From Raphanus sativus (taxonomy: Eukaryota; Streptophyta; Magnoliopsida; Brassicales; Brassicaceae): a stretch of 64,000 nt of DNA. Within the stretch, counting starts at the first letter, position 1. Every line of letters starts with the position of its first letter. Under the pieces are notes generated by a model. The model was given only the letters and a program-made list of their open reading frames with translations. It was not told where the DNA came from and ran no database searches. This document shows positions 1 to 12,821 of the stretch, piece after piece. The DNA lies in contig NC_079519.1 in the NCBI RefSeq assembly GCF_000801105.2, positions 4,896,668-4,960,667 of the forward strand, read 5' to 3'. The translations under genes and the position numbers were made by a program.

Positions 1-349
1 CTCTCTGGTGTCTTACATCGGAGGGAACAACGTTGTAGAAGATTGGAACGGCAGTTAGTTGGTTTCTCTCGTGAAGCTCCATTATCATTCGGAGCTCCTC
101 TAGACACCAAGTGGAAGAAACATAGTTCCTTGAGATAACCACGACCGCAAACTTCGAATTATGTATAGCTTCCTCAATTTCTTCGGAAATGGAGTCTCCA
201 ATCTCGAGTGCTTTATCATCTTTGAATATTTTGTTAATTCCCTTGCGGAGAAATGCTCCGTGCAAATGGCTGACGATGCCTTTGCGGGTATCTTCTCCTC
301 GGAAGCTGAGGAACACATCATATTGCCTCACAGGATGAGGTAACTCCAT
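1..349 (-). CDS. TIR-domain immune protein, 5' part (cut by window edge)
   Basis: The minus strand from the ATG at 349 is open to the window edge and encodes the first ~116 residues of a TIR domain: [15 protein letters not shown] near residue 9, a kinase-like KDDKALE segment, SISEEIEEAI, and STWCLEEL, which contains the conserved catalytic glutamate of TIR NADases. The reading frame is uninterrupted. In this family such a domain is followed by an NBS exon; that part lies outside. The gene is divergently oriented to the TIR-NBS gene starting at 4395, with a broken LINE between them. It may be TIR-only, TIR-NBS or TIR-NBS-LRR; this cannot be told from the window. Confidence 0.88.
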   Translation of the reverse strand, partial: MELPHPVRQYDVFLSFRGEDTRKGIVSHLHGAFLRKGINKIFKDDKALEIGDSISEEIEEAIHNSKFAVVVISRNYVSSTWCLEELRMIMELHERNQLTAVPIFYNVVPSDVRHQR

Positions 350-970
350 TTGTACTAGGTTTATCTGTGTAGAATTAACTCTTGGCTTGAACCTTAATAA
401 GGAGAGATGCCGTTGATTCTTGAACTTGATAGAGAAAAGTTCATGAAGATAAGTTGAAGTTAACGTGTTTGATTACACATTGAACTTGATAGAAGAAAAG
501 TTCATGAAGACACGCCTTGAAACTGTATTCTGAATTCTTCAAGTTTGCGACAGAGTGGTTTATATTTTAAAATAGTTAGTTGCATCCTAATTACAGCTCT
601 GTAATTGTAATTAACAATACGACTGGTTGGCCTGTTTTTGTGTTATCTAACATTGAAGAGTTGATTAAACATAAACCTTAATCGATGGCAATGTATAAAT
701 CTTGTTGCATTTGGTATAAGGTAGCAATGTGTTTACAAAGCGTTCTAGACACATGTCTAGGGCTAAAGTGTCTAGGTTATTCATCAGCTCTATTAACCAT
801 TAAAGTTTGTTTCCAGCGAGAGAAAAAACACAAAATCTGCACCGTCTAGAACACGTTTGCATAATGTTGATGAAGATATTGCAGACCCGATATGATTGGA
901 GACTCCATTTCCCAGTCATATAAAAGAATGACTCGACTATTTTAGTTGATGTGATCAGTTAGACAGTACC
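350..970. other. Intergenic, probable promoter side of the edge TIR gene
   Basis: No gene seen. A ~30-base direct repeat with core GAACTTGATAGA and AAAAGTTCATGAAGA occurs at about 420-452 and 482-512, inside the likely 5' flank of the minus-strand TIR gene. Confidence 0.5.
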
Positions 971-978
971 CCCTCTTA

Positions 979-1145
979 CAGTGGCGGATCTAAAACTGCA
1001 TTTAGTCGGGGGCACATAATTTTGTTCACTGTATTTTATAATTTTATAGGGGGCATTGATCTTGATTAACTATAATTGCTTAAAGAAAATGAAGAATGAG
1101 ATGGGGACACGTGACCCCGTACGTTCCTTACTACGTCCGCCCCTG
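979..1145. mobile_element. Small non-autonomous hAT element (MITE)
   Basis: Ends CAGTGGCGGATCT and (reverse complement) CAGGGGCGGACGT form short terminal inverted repeats. The element is flanked by a perfect 8-bp duplication CCCTCTTA at 971-978 and 1146-1153, the size made by hAT transposases. It is 167 bp and has no coding capacity. Confidence 0.85.
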
Positions 1146-1174
1146 CCCTCTTATAATTGAACAATATTCTCTTC

Positions 1175-3290
1175 TTGAAATCATTTCTCCTTTTTTGGAC
1201 AGCATAAATACCACTGTTGGTAGGGCAACGAACCCAATGATCTTTCATTTTATTTTCGCAGATATTTTTTTCTGTAAAACGGAATTAAGCCAATGTAAGA
1301 AGATTGCAGACATTCTAGACATATATATGGGAAGACATCAAGACAACGACTAAATGCGTCCAAATCCTCGATGTTTTTTGGAAATCAAGTAGAATATTCT
1401 CAGGAGCAATATATAAAAGATGTCTCAGGTTTTTCTCCTCAAGAAAACATGAGGATATACCTTGGATTACCGAAACAAATATGTGCCTTGAAGATAAAAG
1501 TGTTCTCCTTTATACAAAATCGGTTCAATGGGCAAGTCAAACTTGGTCATTGAGTTTCCTCTCTAAAAGAGAAAAAGAAGTTCAAGTCAAGTATGTGGTT
1601 CAAACAGTTCCGACATTTGTAATGTCGTGTTATTTGCTTCCACAAAGCATTACTGATAAAATGATGAACACAACGTTTAATTTTCGGTGGAGCTCAAAAC
1701 AGAACAGTAGAAACTTACATTGGATAGCATGGAATGAGATCTGTACCCCCAAGGATTTTGGGGGACTAGGTTTTCGAGATATTCATGACTTTAATATAAC
1801 ACTTCTTATAAAACAATTATGGAGACTAATTCATTATCCGAACTCCTTATTGGCACGTGTTTTAAAAGGAAGGTACTGTAATCACACTTTTCTCTTGGAA
1901 GATTGGCGTACATACTCACCATCATATGTATGGTGTAATATCATGACAGCAAAAACTTTATTCATATGGGTTTATGGAAAACAATTGGTACGGGTCAATA
2001 TACGAGGGTCTAGAGTGAGTCCTTGGTTCCAGACGCAGTGGCTCGACAACATAGACCTGATGACCACATTGTCTACAAACTACCCCAACTTCTTGTTCAA
2101 TCATTTATTAGGAATGATACCAAGGAATGGGATATACAATTTTTACGGGACTTCTTTCACCCATATGATATCCCTTTGATACTTGGATTAAAAGCTTCTC
2201 GCTCTCTTGCTCCAGATGGATATGTTTGGAATCACACAAAATCAAGAGTGTATTCAGTTAAAACCGACTATGACCTACTCTAATCGACCAAGTTGAATCT
2301 TACACATGAAGGGGTTCTAGAACCGAGTATCACGAGCCTACATAGTCATGTGTGGAAGATAAAGGCCCCGAGTAAGATCAAGCATTTCTCTTGGCAGGCT
2401 ATCTCGGGTTGGGTGGCGACGGCAGAGAGGCTCACGTATAGACACATGGGCATCGATAGGAGTTGTCCTAGATGTGTTGTCCCAGTGGAGTCGATTAATC
2501 ATCTTCTTTTTGAATGCCCCCCAGTTCTTCAGGTTTGGGCTTTATCGGACTATCCGTCCCTTACAGGTTACTTCCCGAGTACGTCCATAAACCAAAACAT
2601 GAACTTTCTGTTTTGGAAGAGAAAAGAGGTGACTCCTCTTTAATGAAAGACCACAATTCAATACATTTCCATGAATCTGTTGATACATTTGGAAGGCGAG
2701 GAACGACAAACTCTTTAATGGAAAAGACGTATCTCCGATTGACACTCTCCAACACGCGTCTCTTGAGTCAGAATGTTGGAGGAAGGCTAACGAAAAAGAG
2801 GAAGCAAACGAGGATCATGACGATCCCCCCCCCCCCACTACAAAGGTTGAGACAGTGCTCCCTTAGATACCCCGAACCCCTACCTCTCAAATTGATGCAT
2901 CATGGATCAATAATGCCAGTGTCAATGGCTTAGGGTAGAGTCTTAAGGATCAAATGGGCTCTGAATATTTCGGAATACAGGCGTGCAACAGGAGCTTCTC
3001 AGCTTTGCATGAGGAGATGGAAAATTTACTTTGGGCAGCCTCATGTATGAAAGACAGAAGGATAACCTTGATACGGTTCGAGATGGACTGTTCAGATTTA
3101 TTGGACATGACTGCAAACCCGATGGATTGGCCATCATTCGCGACAGAGGTCGAGGTGTTCTAGAGATTACTGGAAGACTTTGAGGATGTGAGCCTATCTC
3201 ATATTCCTCAGAGTATGAATAGCCGGGCAGACGAGTTAGCAACAAAAACAAGGATCAGAATCTACACATTTTCTCATATAAATCAGACTC
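1175..3290 (+). mobile_element. Degenerate LINE (non-LTR retrotransposon), RT to RNase H
   Basis: Successive frames read like the 3' half of a plant LINE ORF2. Around 1251-1280 the reverse transcriptase active-site segment reads FADIFFCK, one Asp short of the usual FADD. Next come FFGNQVE (about 1372), the RT thumb/connection with VKYVVQTVPTFVMSCYLLP (about 1590), the zinc-binding RT-associated domain (IKAPSKIKHFSWQA, CPRC, FECPP; 2350-2530), and an RNase H-like domain with FEMDCSDLLDM (2954-3250). The frame changes near 1540, 2180, 2280 and 2640 and there are internal stops, so this is a dead copy. Its ends were not defined. Confidence 0.85.
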
Positions 3291-4394
3291 AAATAGAATA
3301 CTTTTCAGAGAATCAACACGTTTGTTCTCCACTTGATCTAAGCATAAATGGACAGCTCACAATAAAATACCACAATATAACATAAAATAGTTTTTGTTCA
3401 CAAGTTAAAAATTTTAAAGATAACACAAATCATTATGTGAAAAACCTAGTTTAACCTAATGAATTGCAAACATACTTCAAACACTTTGGGTTGCCTTCCA
3501 ATTAAAGGGTTTAGATTCCCTCCATTTAAAGGAGTGTTCTAGTCATTTTGCTATTAATTATGTGCTATCAATGTAACATTTAAAAGTGGTTGTTACTTTT
3601 GGAACCAAAACTAACTGCTTAGCAGATTTTTGCCCGTTACACAATCTGTTTTCTTTCTCATAGGTTTACAAAATTTCTTCAAAAACTATTAGTAAACCAG
3701 CTCTCTGATTATTGATATTTGAAAATGTTAGTTTATTCGATAACTATTAGTACACCAGTTCTCTGTTTTAGGGTATTTGTAATATTTGAAAATATTAGAT
3801 TTATTTCGCAGTCTGTCGTGCTAAACTACTAGTCCTGGACATGGTCGTAAGCAAAATCCTTGGTGCAACAGAACTTTTTTGTGTTCAAAAAAAGAAGAAC
3901 CTGTTCAAACTAATAAACTTGCTTAGGCTGTTTAACTTTTTTTTCTTTTTTGCAGATAAGATCCATATATAGTTTTAGATAATTCAAATTGATTTCTAAA
4001 TAATTGGTCAATGAAAACGACATATCGTGCCAACTTAGCCAATTCTGTCATTTACTCGTATATTCTTTCTTCACTTCAAAAAAAATGTTATATTCACCAT
4101 TTTTTTTTTTTTTGAAAAAGTATTCACCATCTTTCTTATGCAAGAGCTTTATCTCAACTTAAATAACCCCAAGTGTTCTTTTTTCTTTTCTAAAAACAAG
4201 GAATGTTTCGTGACTCTATGAGCGAGAACAGAATATAGAAGACAAATTCACTATTTGTAAAAGAGGTGTAGGTCACGTTATACTCTTGCAGCGACGACTT
4301 TTTCAGCTCCTTTGTATATATCTAATCCGTTTGAGAAACTTCAAGAAATTTCTTGCAAAAAAAAATGTAAAAAGATCTACTTACGAAGCTTCCA
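3291..4394. other. Intergenic AT-rich DNA upstream of TIR-NBS gene A
   Basis: No gene seen. Two imperfect copies of a block containing AACTATTAGTA-ACCAG-TCTCTG and ATTTGAAAAT-TTAG lie at about 3685-3735 and 3740-3800. The last few hundred bases should hold the gene A promoter. Confidence 0.4.
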
Positions 4395-7045
4395 TTGGCT
4401 TTTCTCCTAATCATGACGCACGAAGTGTTCGTGAATTTTCGAGGAAATGATATGCGCAAAACTTTTGTGAGCCATCTCCTTGTCTCGTTTAAGACCAGTT
4501 GCATCACAAGTTTCATAGCCTCGGAGCCTTTAGAGGACACTGATCATGAGGCTATGGAAAATTCGCTAGTTGCAGTCCCCGTGATATCAAAGAGCTACTC
4601 GGTTTCGGAATGGATGGTCAAGGACCTTAGCAGGATGATAGAGTATGAGAAGATAGGAACTTTGAGACTAGTTCCTATCTTCTTCCAAATTAGCCCTTTG
4701 GATATCTTAAAACAAATAAAAAAATACGTGGAAGTGCAGGGTGGGAACTTCGAGATGGTGAGAAGATGGATGTATGCTCAGGTGTCTCGTACATCTAGCT
4801 TCCATTCCAGTGACTGGTACAATTGTTTGTTGTTATTTATATGTTTAATTTTCAAGTATTGTTTTTTTTATTTTGTTTTAATGTTAAGGAGTAGTTAATA
4901 TTATATAGAGAAATAAATAGCAGAAAATAATATTTTTTCTGAAAACACCACACGAAATAATATTTATAAAAAGTATATTTCTAGAATTTAGGGTTTAAGA
5001 TTTTAGAATTTGTATACTAAATATTTATTTAGTCTTTTGAAAATAATTATCTGTATTAAATTTATTATTTGTTAAGAATATTCAATATTTTAGTGTTTAA
5101 TAAATACTAATATTCGAATTTTCAGATTTGCATGATGCTTTGACAAAAGACTTTTTGGGCTATAAATAAAGCTTATTCTGTTATATATTATTGTTACTTT
5201 TTAGGATATCACCAAAAAGTTTGAGAAATTTCCTTTGATAGTTCTTTTTAATTTATTTTTACAAAAATAATTTTCAAAGAGTAAAGTGACTAAAACATGT
5301 TTTATTAAATGATAAAATATGCATTTATATCCATCTTCACTAATCTAGAATTAGGGTTTAGAGTTAAGGGATGGGTTTTGGGGATGAGGTTTCAAATTTC
5401 AAAAAGTAAAAAATTAAAATTAAAATTTTAAAATAAAAAGAGGTTGTTTCGGTCATTTATTTTTTTAGTGTTATTTTTGTTACAAAAACTTTTTTAAAAA
5501 ATTATTAAAAGACCGCCCAAAAAATTTTGATCACAAAAATCAAAATAACCAAAATAAATTTTATTATAAAGATAACAAAATACTTATAACTTTAGATTTA
5601 ACTAATTTAGACTTAAGGTGAGGAATGAGCTTTGGAGGTAGGGCTTAAGATTTCAAAAAATAATAATAATTAAGATATAAAATTTAAAATAAAAAATTTT
5701 AAAATTAGTTTCAAAATGATTTTTGGATTTCAAAAGAAAAAGAATTTCGGAAAAAAATCGAAAAAATTGAATTGAAAGAAAGTTATTTCCAAAAATTAAG
5801 AAAATATTTATTTTATTTTCTAATTTATTTAAATATTTATATATCTATAGAATATAAGTATAAGCATTTTTAGTTCTTAATGAAATCTATTTGTGTCATT
5901 TTCTTCATTATGTATTCTTTTAGTCAAAAATACTCATTTTAGGTTCTTTTGAAAGAGTTAACCTATTAATTATTACAAAAATAGTTACTAGTCTAACTTA
6001 GTTTATATTAAAACGATAAAAAAAACTCACTCTACATGATAGGGAGGACGACTCAGAGCTGGTGGATAAAGTGACTGAATTTGTTTCTAATATCCTGATC
6101 TCTTCCGGGCGAAGCAGAAGCTATTATAGTACTGGTTTAAGTCCGGTTCGGAGTTTGAAGCTAGAGAATGAGTTCAGATCAACTCCCACGACCACATGTC
6201 ATATTGATACTAACCAGAGATCATTCCCGATCGGCTTTCGTTTTATGCCCGACGACTCCACTTTGTTAACGTACGCGAAGCTTCGCCTAGCAAAGTTGCG
6301 TGGTTTAGTACAGGCTGTACAGCGTGCAGAGTCAGGTATAATTGGTATTTGTGGAGTCGAAGGTGTTGGGAAGACAACAATTGCAAGGGCCGTTTACCAG
6401 GAGATGTCACCACGATTTCAGCACCGTTATTTTACCAATACATCAAACAATATTTCAAGCACGTTCCTGTGCCCACTACGACCTAATGAAGATTATAAGA
6501 AACTTAGCTCAGGCGAGGTCAACAAAGAACTGATGGGACACCGCAAGGTTCTGCTTGTTGCCGACGGTGTAGAAGACATTAAGCAGCTAAAAAGTATAAT
6601 TCAAGATGCTAGTTGGTTTGGACCAGGAAGCTTAGTCATTGTAATCACACAGGACAGGTCTTTGCTCACTCAATGTGGAGTGGAACACATCTACGAGGTT
6701 GAGTGTCCGAGATACGAGGAAGCTCTTGCTTTCTTCTCAGAGTTTGCTTTCAAGCAGAGCAGCCCTCTCCCCGGTTTCGAAAGTCTCTCCTTCCAGGCTG
6801 TACATGTGGCCAATCGTCTTCCTCTGGCCCTCAAAGTGTTGGGGTCGTTTTTACACGGTAAGGGAAAAGATGAATGGATTAGTACATTGCGTGGAATGGA
6901 GGAGTCACGTGATAACTACGCTTCAGAGGTTAATAGGTACCTCGGAGCACATAACTATGCACCAAGGCGTTCGATCAAAGTGGATCATCACATTGGAGTA
7001 GATGAAGCAATCTGTTTCCCGCTATATTGCTTGGCTCTAGAATGA
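4395..7045 (+). CDS. TIR-NBS (TN) protein, gene A; intact P-loop, altered TIR active site
   Basis: Two exons, 4395-4816 and 6043-7045, joined inside a Trp codon (TG|GT...AG|G), give 474 residues. A second in-frame ATG lies at 4413. Residues ~9-140 are a divergent TIR domain (HEVFVNFRGND). Where relatives have WCLEEL this copy reads WMVKDL, so the catalytic Glu of TIR NADases is Asp. The NBS has a canonical P-loop GVEGVGKTT (~245-253), kinase 2 KVLLVADGVED, RNBS-B-like GSLVIVITQDR, and RLPLALKVLGS, then stops without leucine-rich repeats, as in TN proteins. The 1.2-kb intron is AT-rich and contains repeated GGGTTTAG-type blocks (5340-5400, 5600-5660). TN proteins act in intracellular immune signalling; here NADase activity is doubtful but nucleotide binding is plausible. 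Confidence 0.85.
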
Positions 7046-8372
7046 TATCAATCATCATTAATGTCACTTGGATTTGATTGAATTAAGTAACGTTGTGCAA
7101 TTTGTGATTGAATAAGACGAACACGAAAACATGTTCGTCAGTAAACTCTTTTGTATACTTATCAATGATTTATGCGTGTGTTTTTTTCTTATGTTGTATG
7201 TGATGGATGGATTTAGCCAAGTCTCGTAAACATATTTTGGATTCAGATGGCATCAGAACTCTCAAGCTTGAAAAACTGAACCAAAACCGACTGACAAAGG
7301 TGCTCTGACAGGACGCTAAGTACTTAATAATGAAATATGCTTTGACATAAACATGGACATACAGTGTTAGAAGTGATGCAGAACCAGAACGTAGTATTAA
7401 GCAGACAAATGACATCAATGAGATTATATGGGAAGTGAGTTGTAAGCGGTGAAGGAACAAGATTCACATGGATATAAGCACACTGGACAGGCTCGATAAA
7501 TCACAAGACAGTGGTAACCGCGAGGTATCCACTACCATTAGCTGATAGCAGCATGTGAATATGTTCCAACTTGGAGAGTATTCACCTTCATATCACTTCC
7601 AGACATCAAATACAACTGGAGAGATATATTGCAGCAGATGAAGTAGAGTACTGTTCACTTTCATATCACATGTTGCTTTGACATTCAAAATGTGGATCAT
7701 GTTCTAAGTCTACACACATATATATATCCCCTCAAAGTGATGCTACATAAAACTAACAAGAAATCGTTATTGTCCTTGTTCGAACCTGGATAATGCCAAG
7801 CTTTGTTGGAAGCTATGGAAAAGGTTGTGACGCTTGGCTTTTTATTCTATTAGCGTGATTAGTGGGTGTTGTCACTGGAGGCATGCTTGCATGATATTGA
7901 AATAAAATCCAACGCAGTGACATGACATGACATGACATGGTTCAAGAATCGCACCTCTCTTCATATTTTTCCAGTAACAAGTTAATAACATCTTTCACTT
8001 TAGAAACTTCAGTACCTGACTCCTAAGAGATAAGGGGCCGAAATGCAAAGATAGTATCAGCCAGGGTCTTTGAGGGCTCAAAAGGTATGCAAGAAAAAAC
8101 AATGTTGTGTGAATGAAAAAGCAGACCAACCCTTTTCCAATTATAAAGGTAAGCGTTCCCAAAACAGCTACTGACAATCAACCAAGCCAAAAATAAAACA
8201 ACCCACGAGACTTCGTACGACGAAAAAAAATAAATAATATAGAAACAATGGTTAAATAACAACAAGACCACAAGAACAAACAAATGCAGAATGCAGAACC
8301 GAGTTTACCAGATTTGTTGGCAGAGTTTTAGCCAAAATCGTGTAACATAATTTACTGAGTATGACCCGTTTT
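7046..8372. other. Intergenic between convergent genes A and SurE
   Basis: Holds the 3' ends of two convergent genes. No coding sequence was recognised; there is a short (ACATG)n tract at 7919-7940 and an (AT)n tract near 7720. Confidence 0.4.
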
Positions 8373-10571
8373 TCATTGATCAGCGTAAAGGGCTTTGGAG
8401 ATCCATTCTGACACTGAGGCTTGAGTTTCTGAATCCATTTTTGGAAGCAGAGACAGGGGAGTCACAGAAACCTACGATTACAAAAAAGGGTATGTAGATT
8501 ATAATCAAGAACTTCACCAGAAAAAAATCTATCTCATGATTAGATCCGAAGGGTTGATTCAGAGAAGAGCATGACAAAGAAAAGCTACTGAAAAAGAACA
8601 TATGATCATGCCGACTCACAAAACCATCTTCTAGAGCCTTGATATCCAAATCTTCATCCATATGTTCTTGTTCTTTAGCTACAAACTGCACATAAACATA
8701 GTCAGAACTCAGGATCTAAGACACATTTGTGCATACTAAATATCCAAAATGGGTTTGTGAAGAGAACGGAGTTCAAATTTATCTCTACCTCTAGGCGGAA
8801 GTATTTCTTAACACGGCTCTCAGTTTTAGCAGCAACACCAACCGATTCAATCTCGACGATACTCTTCTTCTGTGTTGTAAAACGACGAGCCGCCCCCTGA
8901 GATTGCCAGACTCTCAGTCATCTAATTAACTAATCTAGGACCTTTTGAACCAACAACAAATTGCAGAAATAACAAAGTTGAAATTTAAATGTTTTAATTA
9001 GAGGAGTTTTACTCACAGCAGCCGAAGCATCTCTGCCAAGCTGGGCAAGCTGAGCTCCTAAGCTCTGTTGGTTGGACATGAAATTCCCAGCACCAGGGTG
9101 ACGGTTAGCTGAAACAGCTTGCCAGCTAGGACTCTGTCTCCACATGCTTTGTTTCGTTACCTTCAAGCCCTATCCATATGTACATAAAACGTCAACTTCC
9201 CTAAACCATTGGCCAGTGAGGCTCTAATTTTCACACCAACAAAGCACATGGTGACCAATGCAAGCGTAGATTGTGTTCTTAGCATAAAGAATTCGAACCA
9301 TCCAAAAGTCAGTTTCTGATTAATAAAAGAAGAAAAAAAAAAGACCTTGTTTGATGAGGGTGATGTTGGAATATCAATGTTGAGAGAGCAGTCTTTAGGG
9401 AAGACACCTTTCTGAATGTCTCTGATAGTTGCGTTTATCAAAGGTAAACAGACACCAACAGCATCCTTAAAGTCACTTTCTTTGCTTTCACCTTTCTTCC
9501 TATAACCAATTAGAAAGAAAGAAAAGTTAAATGGGCCAACACGTCCACATATATAATAGCAGTATGCATGCATTCCCATATGATTAACACTCACCAGTTC
9601 AATGATATTGACAAAGAGGGTACTCCACAAATCAAAGCTTCCCTGGCTCCAGCAACTGCACCGGAATAGAACCTGAAGGATTCTCAGCATCAGGAAAAGG
9701 CATAGCAGATGGACACACAAGGAATCAACAGTTATAAACAAAGACAAAAACACCTACACTTGATTCCCACAGCTTGATCCCTGATTGATTCCACTAATTA
9801 CCTGAAGAAAATAAAGCAGAAATTATAAGATACCATCACATCAATGATGATGATGAGATGATTAAAAGAAAAGGCTAATAACCAGTATTGGAGGTTTTGA
9901 CCAAGCGAAAAGGGCTCCGGATAATCCTAATGAGATGCAGTCCCCAGGAGTCCCTGAGCCAACAACAAACAACAAATAACCTCAAAACGGTACGGTACTA
10001 AACACTTGAGAGAATCAATGGGATCTTGTTCCGACAAAGACTCCAACTTTCAGATTAAAATACGTTAGTTTTGATATTAATAATATCATTGAATATCAGA
10101 ATGCACAAACCTGAAACTTCAAAGGCAGTGGCACCTTTGATATTGCCGGAACTCGCAGCAATGGTTTCTCCAGGAGTCATAGAATGAGAAGAAACCGATT
10201 TATCCCTGCCACATTCCCACCAATTCACAATCCTTATGGGTCACCAAAAGTTGGAAACTTTATGAACAAATAAGAAAGGGGGAGAGAGCGCACGTTTGAG
10301 GAGCACAGACATGGACATTGTAGAGCCCTTGGCCAACCAAAGCCTCGACGAGAGAGACGAGACCAGGCGAATCAATCCCATCTCCGTTCGTGACTAAAAC
10401 GATCGGTCTGGAGTCACCGACCTCCTCCTTCGCCGCAACAGAAGTAGAAGGAGCCTCCTCCTCCTCCTCCTCCGCAGCCGCCGGTGAATCGCTGCCTCCT
10501 TTTCTCTTGGAAAGCACGTCTTGGAGGTTCGAGACGAGCGCGGCAGACAAACCGTTGTTCTTCGAGGTCAT
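8373..10571 (-). CDS. SurE-like survival protein (5'/3'-nucleotidase family)
   Basis: Ten exons read with continuous phase: 10571-10294, 10205-10111, 9953-9883, 9801-9758, 9672-9595, 9499-9346, 9169-9017, 8896-8789, 8685-8620, 8471-8373, giving 381 residues. Matches the plant SurE fold: RPIVLVTNGDGIDSPG (residues ~55-70), the SGINQGSSCGNQ loop and YSGAVAGAREA, DCSLNIDIPTSP, and a C-terminal WQAVSANRHPGAGNFMSNQ segment. SurE enzymes are metal-dependent phosphatases of nucleoside monophosphates. The metal-site NDDG of bacterial SurE reads NGDG (Gly63), so activity may differ. A run of six Glu at 34-39 precedes the domain. In Arabidopsis the equivalent gene (AT1G72880, from memory) also sits among TIR-NBS genes. 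The GA-rich tract at 10680-10770 is likely 5' UTR. Confidence 0.92.
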
Positions 10572-11701
10572 TGTTTAGGAAGAGAGAAGAAGACGCAGAC
10601 GATGTGGGTCTGTTGTTGAATGAATCAAAAAAAAAACTCTAGTGAGGAAGGAGAAGAAGAAGGAGATTGGACGGAGAACGAGTCTAACGGAGGAAAGAGA
10701 GAGAGAGAGAGAGAATACTTGTGAACTGTAACTATTCGTTTCCGATTTTGATAGAGAGAGAGAAGAAGAACAGTGACGCATAAACTTATTTCCAAAATAA
10801 ATTAATTAATTTATATTTATTAAAATACAGCTGGAATTAGTTTTTTTCCTAAGTACTAAGAGTTTAGTTTTTAGTTATGCATTAAGACATATATAAACCT
10901 TGGAATCTCAAAAGAGATTAATGTTGTTTTTTTCTCTTGTAATTACGGTCAAAAGGATGAAACGTGTTATAAAATGGTCCACAAGCCATAATTATTCAGT
11001 TATCCGATGTCATAAGAATAATTATTGCATACATTCAAAGCCTCAAAGGTATTGAAAAAGTATAGTTTGAACCGACAGCATTATAGTACCATGTTGGTTG
11101 AAGATACCTGTTAATTGTGTTGCTTGATCATATGCTTTATGCTGCTGAAATGTTTATTATTATATCAGAAATAGCCTCTTGGTTTATTTAGTTAAATTAG
11201 TCACGTTATGTTATCAAATGCTTTATTACTGAATTGGGTATTTTAGTTTACATTAAATTAGAAGTTTATAGCTGATAGCATTTCTAAATTTGTGGATTTG
11301 GTAGCTTATTCCTGTTAATAATTGATTTTTGATAGGTACGGTTGCTGGTTGCATACTATTAATGATATAGATTATTTTAAAACTAATTATGAGTGATAGA
11401 AATTAATGTAGGGTCTAAAGGTCAACAAATTAATTAGAAGATTAAGATTATTGTCTCTCTAATCATAAAATGTCAAAGGTTAGCGAGCTCCTTAATTTTT
11501 TTATTAATTGGAAACTCTGAATGGTGTGATCGTCACGTCGTGATGATTGTGTGAGTAACTTATAGGAGTATTGATTTTATATTAATCCATGGATATTAAT
11601 AGATTCAAATGAAAACATGAACTGTTGCAAAGTATAGCTTACCCATTGTCCGCTTAACAAATTCAAAAGCTTCTATTCTTTTCTACAAGTTATGGGCTCT
11701 C
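10572..11701. other. SurE 5' flank and AT-rich intergenic DNA
   Basis: The first ~200 bases are purine-rich (GAGAGA runs near 10690 and 10755), typical of plant 5' leaders and core promoters. The rest is AT-rich with no gene seen. Confidence 0.4.
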
Positions 11702-11715
11702 TTTTGCCTTTAATT

Positions 11716-12821
11716 TTTTTTTCTCAACAACAACTTATCATTAACCAATTGTGAATACAGGATTATAACCTCAAAAGATTTTAAATCCAACATACAATCG
11801 ATGAGATCTAGTATCGCCTAGGAACACGGAGTCGAAACTGGAATGGATCCTAAACTACCCGATCTAATTCATCGGTGTATTTTTCACCACAATAAGACAA
11901 ATTCCTCTCACTACTCCGAGAGAAACCGTCTCTTAAACCCCTAAAATAGACTCGTGATACGAAGACCTTAATAACCCAAAAGAAATTAAGCTAAAACTTG
12001 ATTACAATTTTGTACATATCGCTAATCACCAAAGTTTCGAGTGCTGCACTTGGACTAGGATCTCTCCACCGAAAGGTACTTCTCAAATTTTAACCCAACA
12101 CTAAAGGGATCAAAGCCTCGATCCAAAGCCAAGAACCAGAACACAGGTCCGGACTGAAAAGTCGGGTCTGAATGCAGTAAACGTGACTGGACCAGTAACC
12201 TTAGCTTCCAATGGTGTGAAGCGAGTACCACCGGACGTCAGCCGAGCCGCCGCCGGAGTCGGGATATACTGCTTCACCGTGACGCCACCAAGGTCCATTC
12301 CTTCGGTTGACAACTCCGTTGGTGTGAAGCCTTGCGTCGCCACGTCTCCGGGAACCGAAGCGCGTGACCGTTATCCGCCGTGTCGATTCACTCCTCCATT
12401 CATCACACCACCACATAGGGTGGTAGATCCGAGATGAAAGAGGGCTCCCACTGAGCCACGCTCCGCCGTCGTGAAGCTTCCGTCGTAGATCTAAAATCGG
12501 AAAACTAGATCTGACGTTTCGTTTCAACCCTAAAAGCCGACTTTCCATGCCTCCATCTTACCACGGCCTCGCCGCTTCTCCATAAATCCGCTGACTGTTC
12601 TTCCTTTAAACTCGCAGGAGATCTCAGGATGAGAGTCAATCAACACAGAGGAAGCTTGCATATCGACCATGGTTGGAAAGGAAACAGAGGAAAGCAAAAG
12701 GAAAATAAGAGAGAGGGAAGGAGGCTAAACCTCCGGCAACGGCAAAAAGGACACCGCGCCGGAGCAGGTGGTGATTGCGGCTAGGGTTTCTGCAAGAGGA
12801 GTAGAGAGCGTTTTCTTTCTT
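11716..12821 (-). mobile_element. 1.1-kb retroposon with poly(A) tail and 14-bp target duplication
   Basis: The minus-strand element starts near 12821 and ends in an A-run (T-run at 11714-11722 on the plus strand). TTTTGCCTTTAATT occurs directly at both ends (11702-11715 and 12822-12835), as expected for target-primed reverse transcription. The 5' half is GC-rich and contains CGGCGGCGG-like runs and AACCCTAG; the 3' half is AT-rich. No reverse transcriptase is present, and open frames (about 12110-12548) match nothing I know. It is a non-autonomous non-LTR element or a retroposed transcript; Sadhu-type elements of Brassicaceae are one candidate. Confidence 0.7.

Noticed and set aside
9163..9753. 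196-codon minus-strand open frame
   Set aside because: It runs through two SurE introns; only the parts in the SurE exons (KESDFKDAVGVCLPL and following) are coding.
12110..12548. Overlapping open frames on both strands with GC-rich content
   Set aside because: They lie inside the poly(A)-tailed retroposon, are short, overlap one another in different frames and match no family I know.
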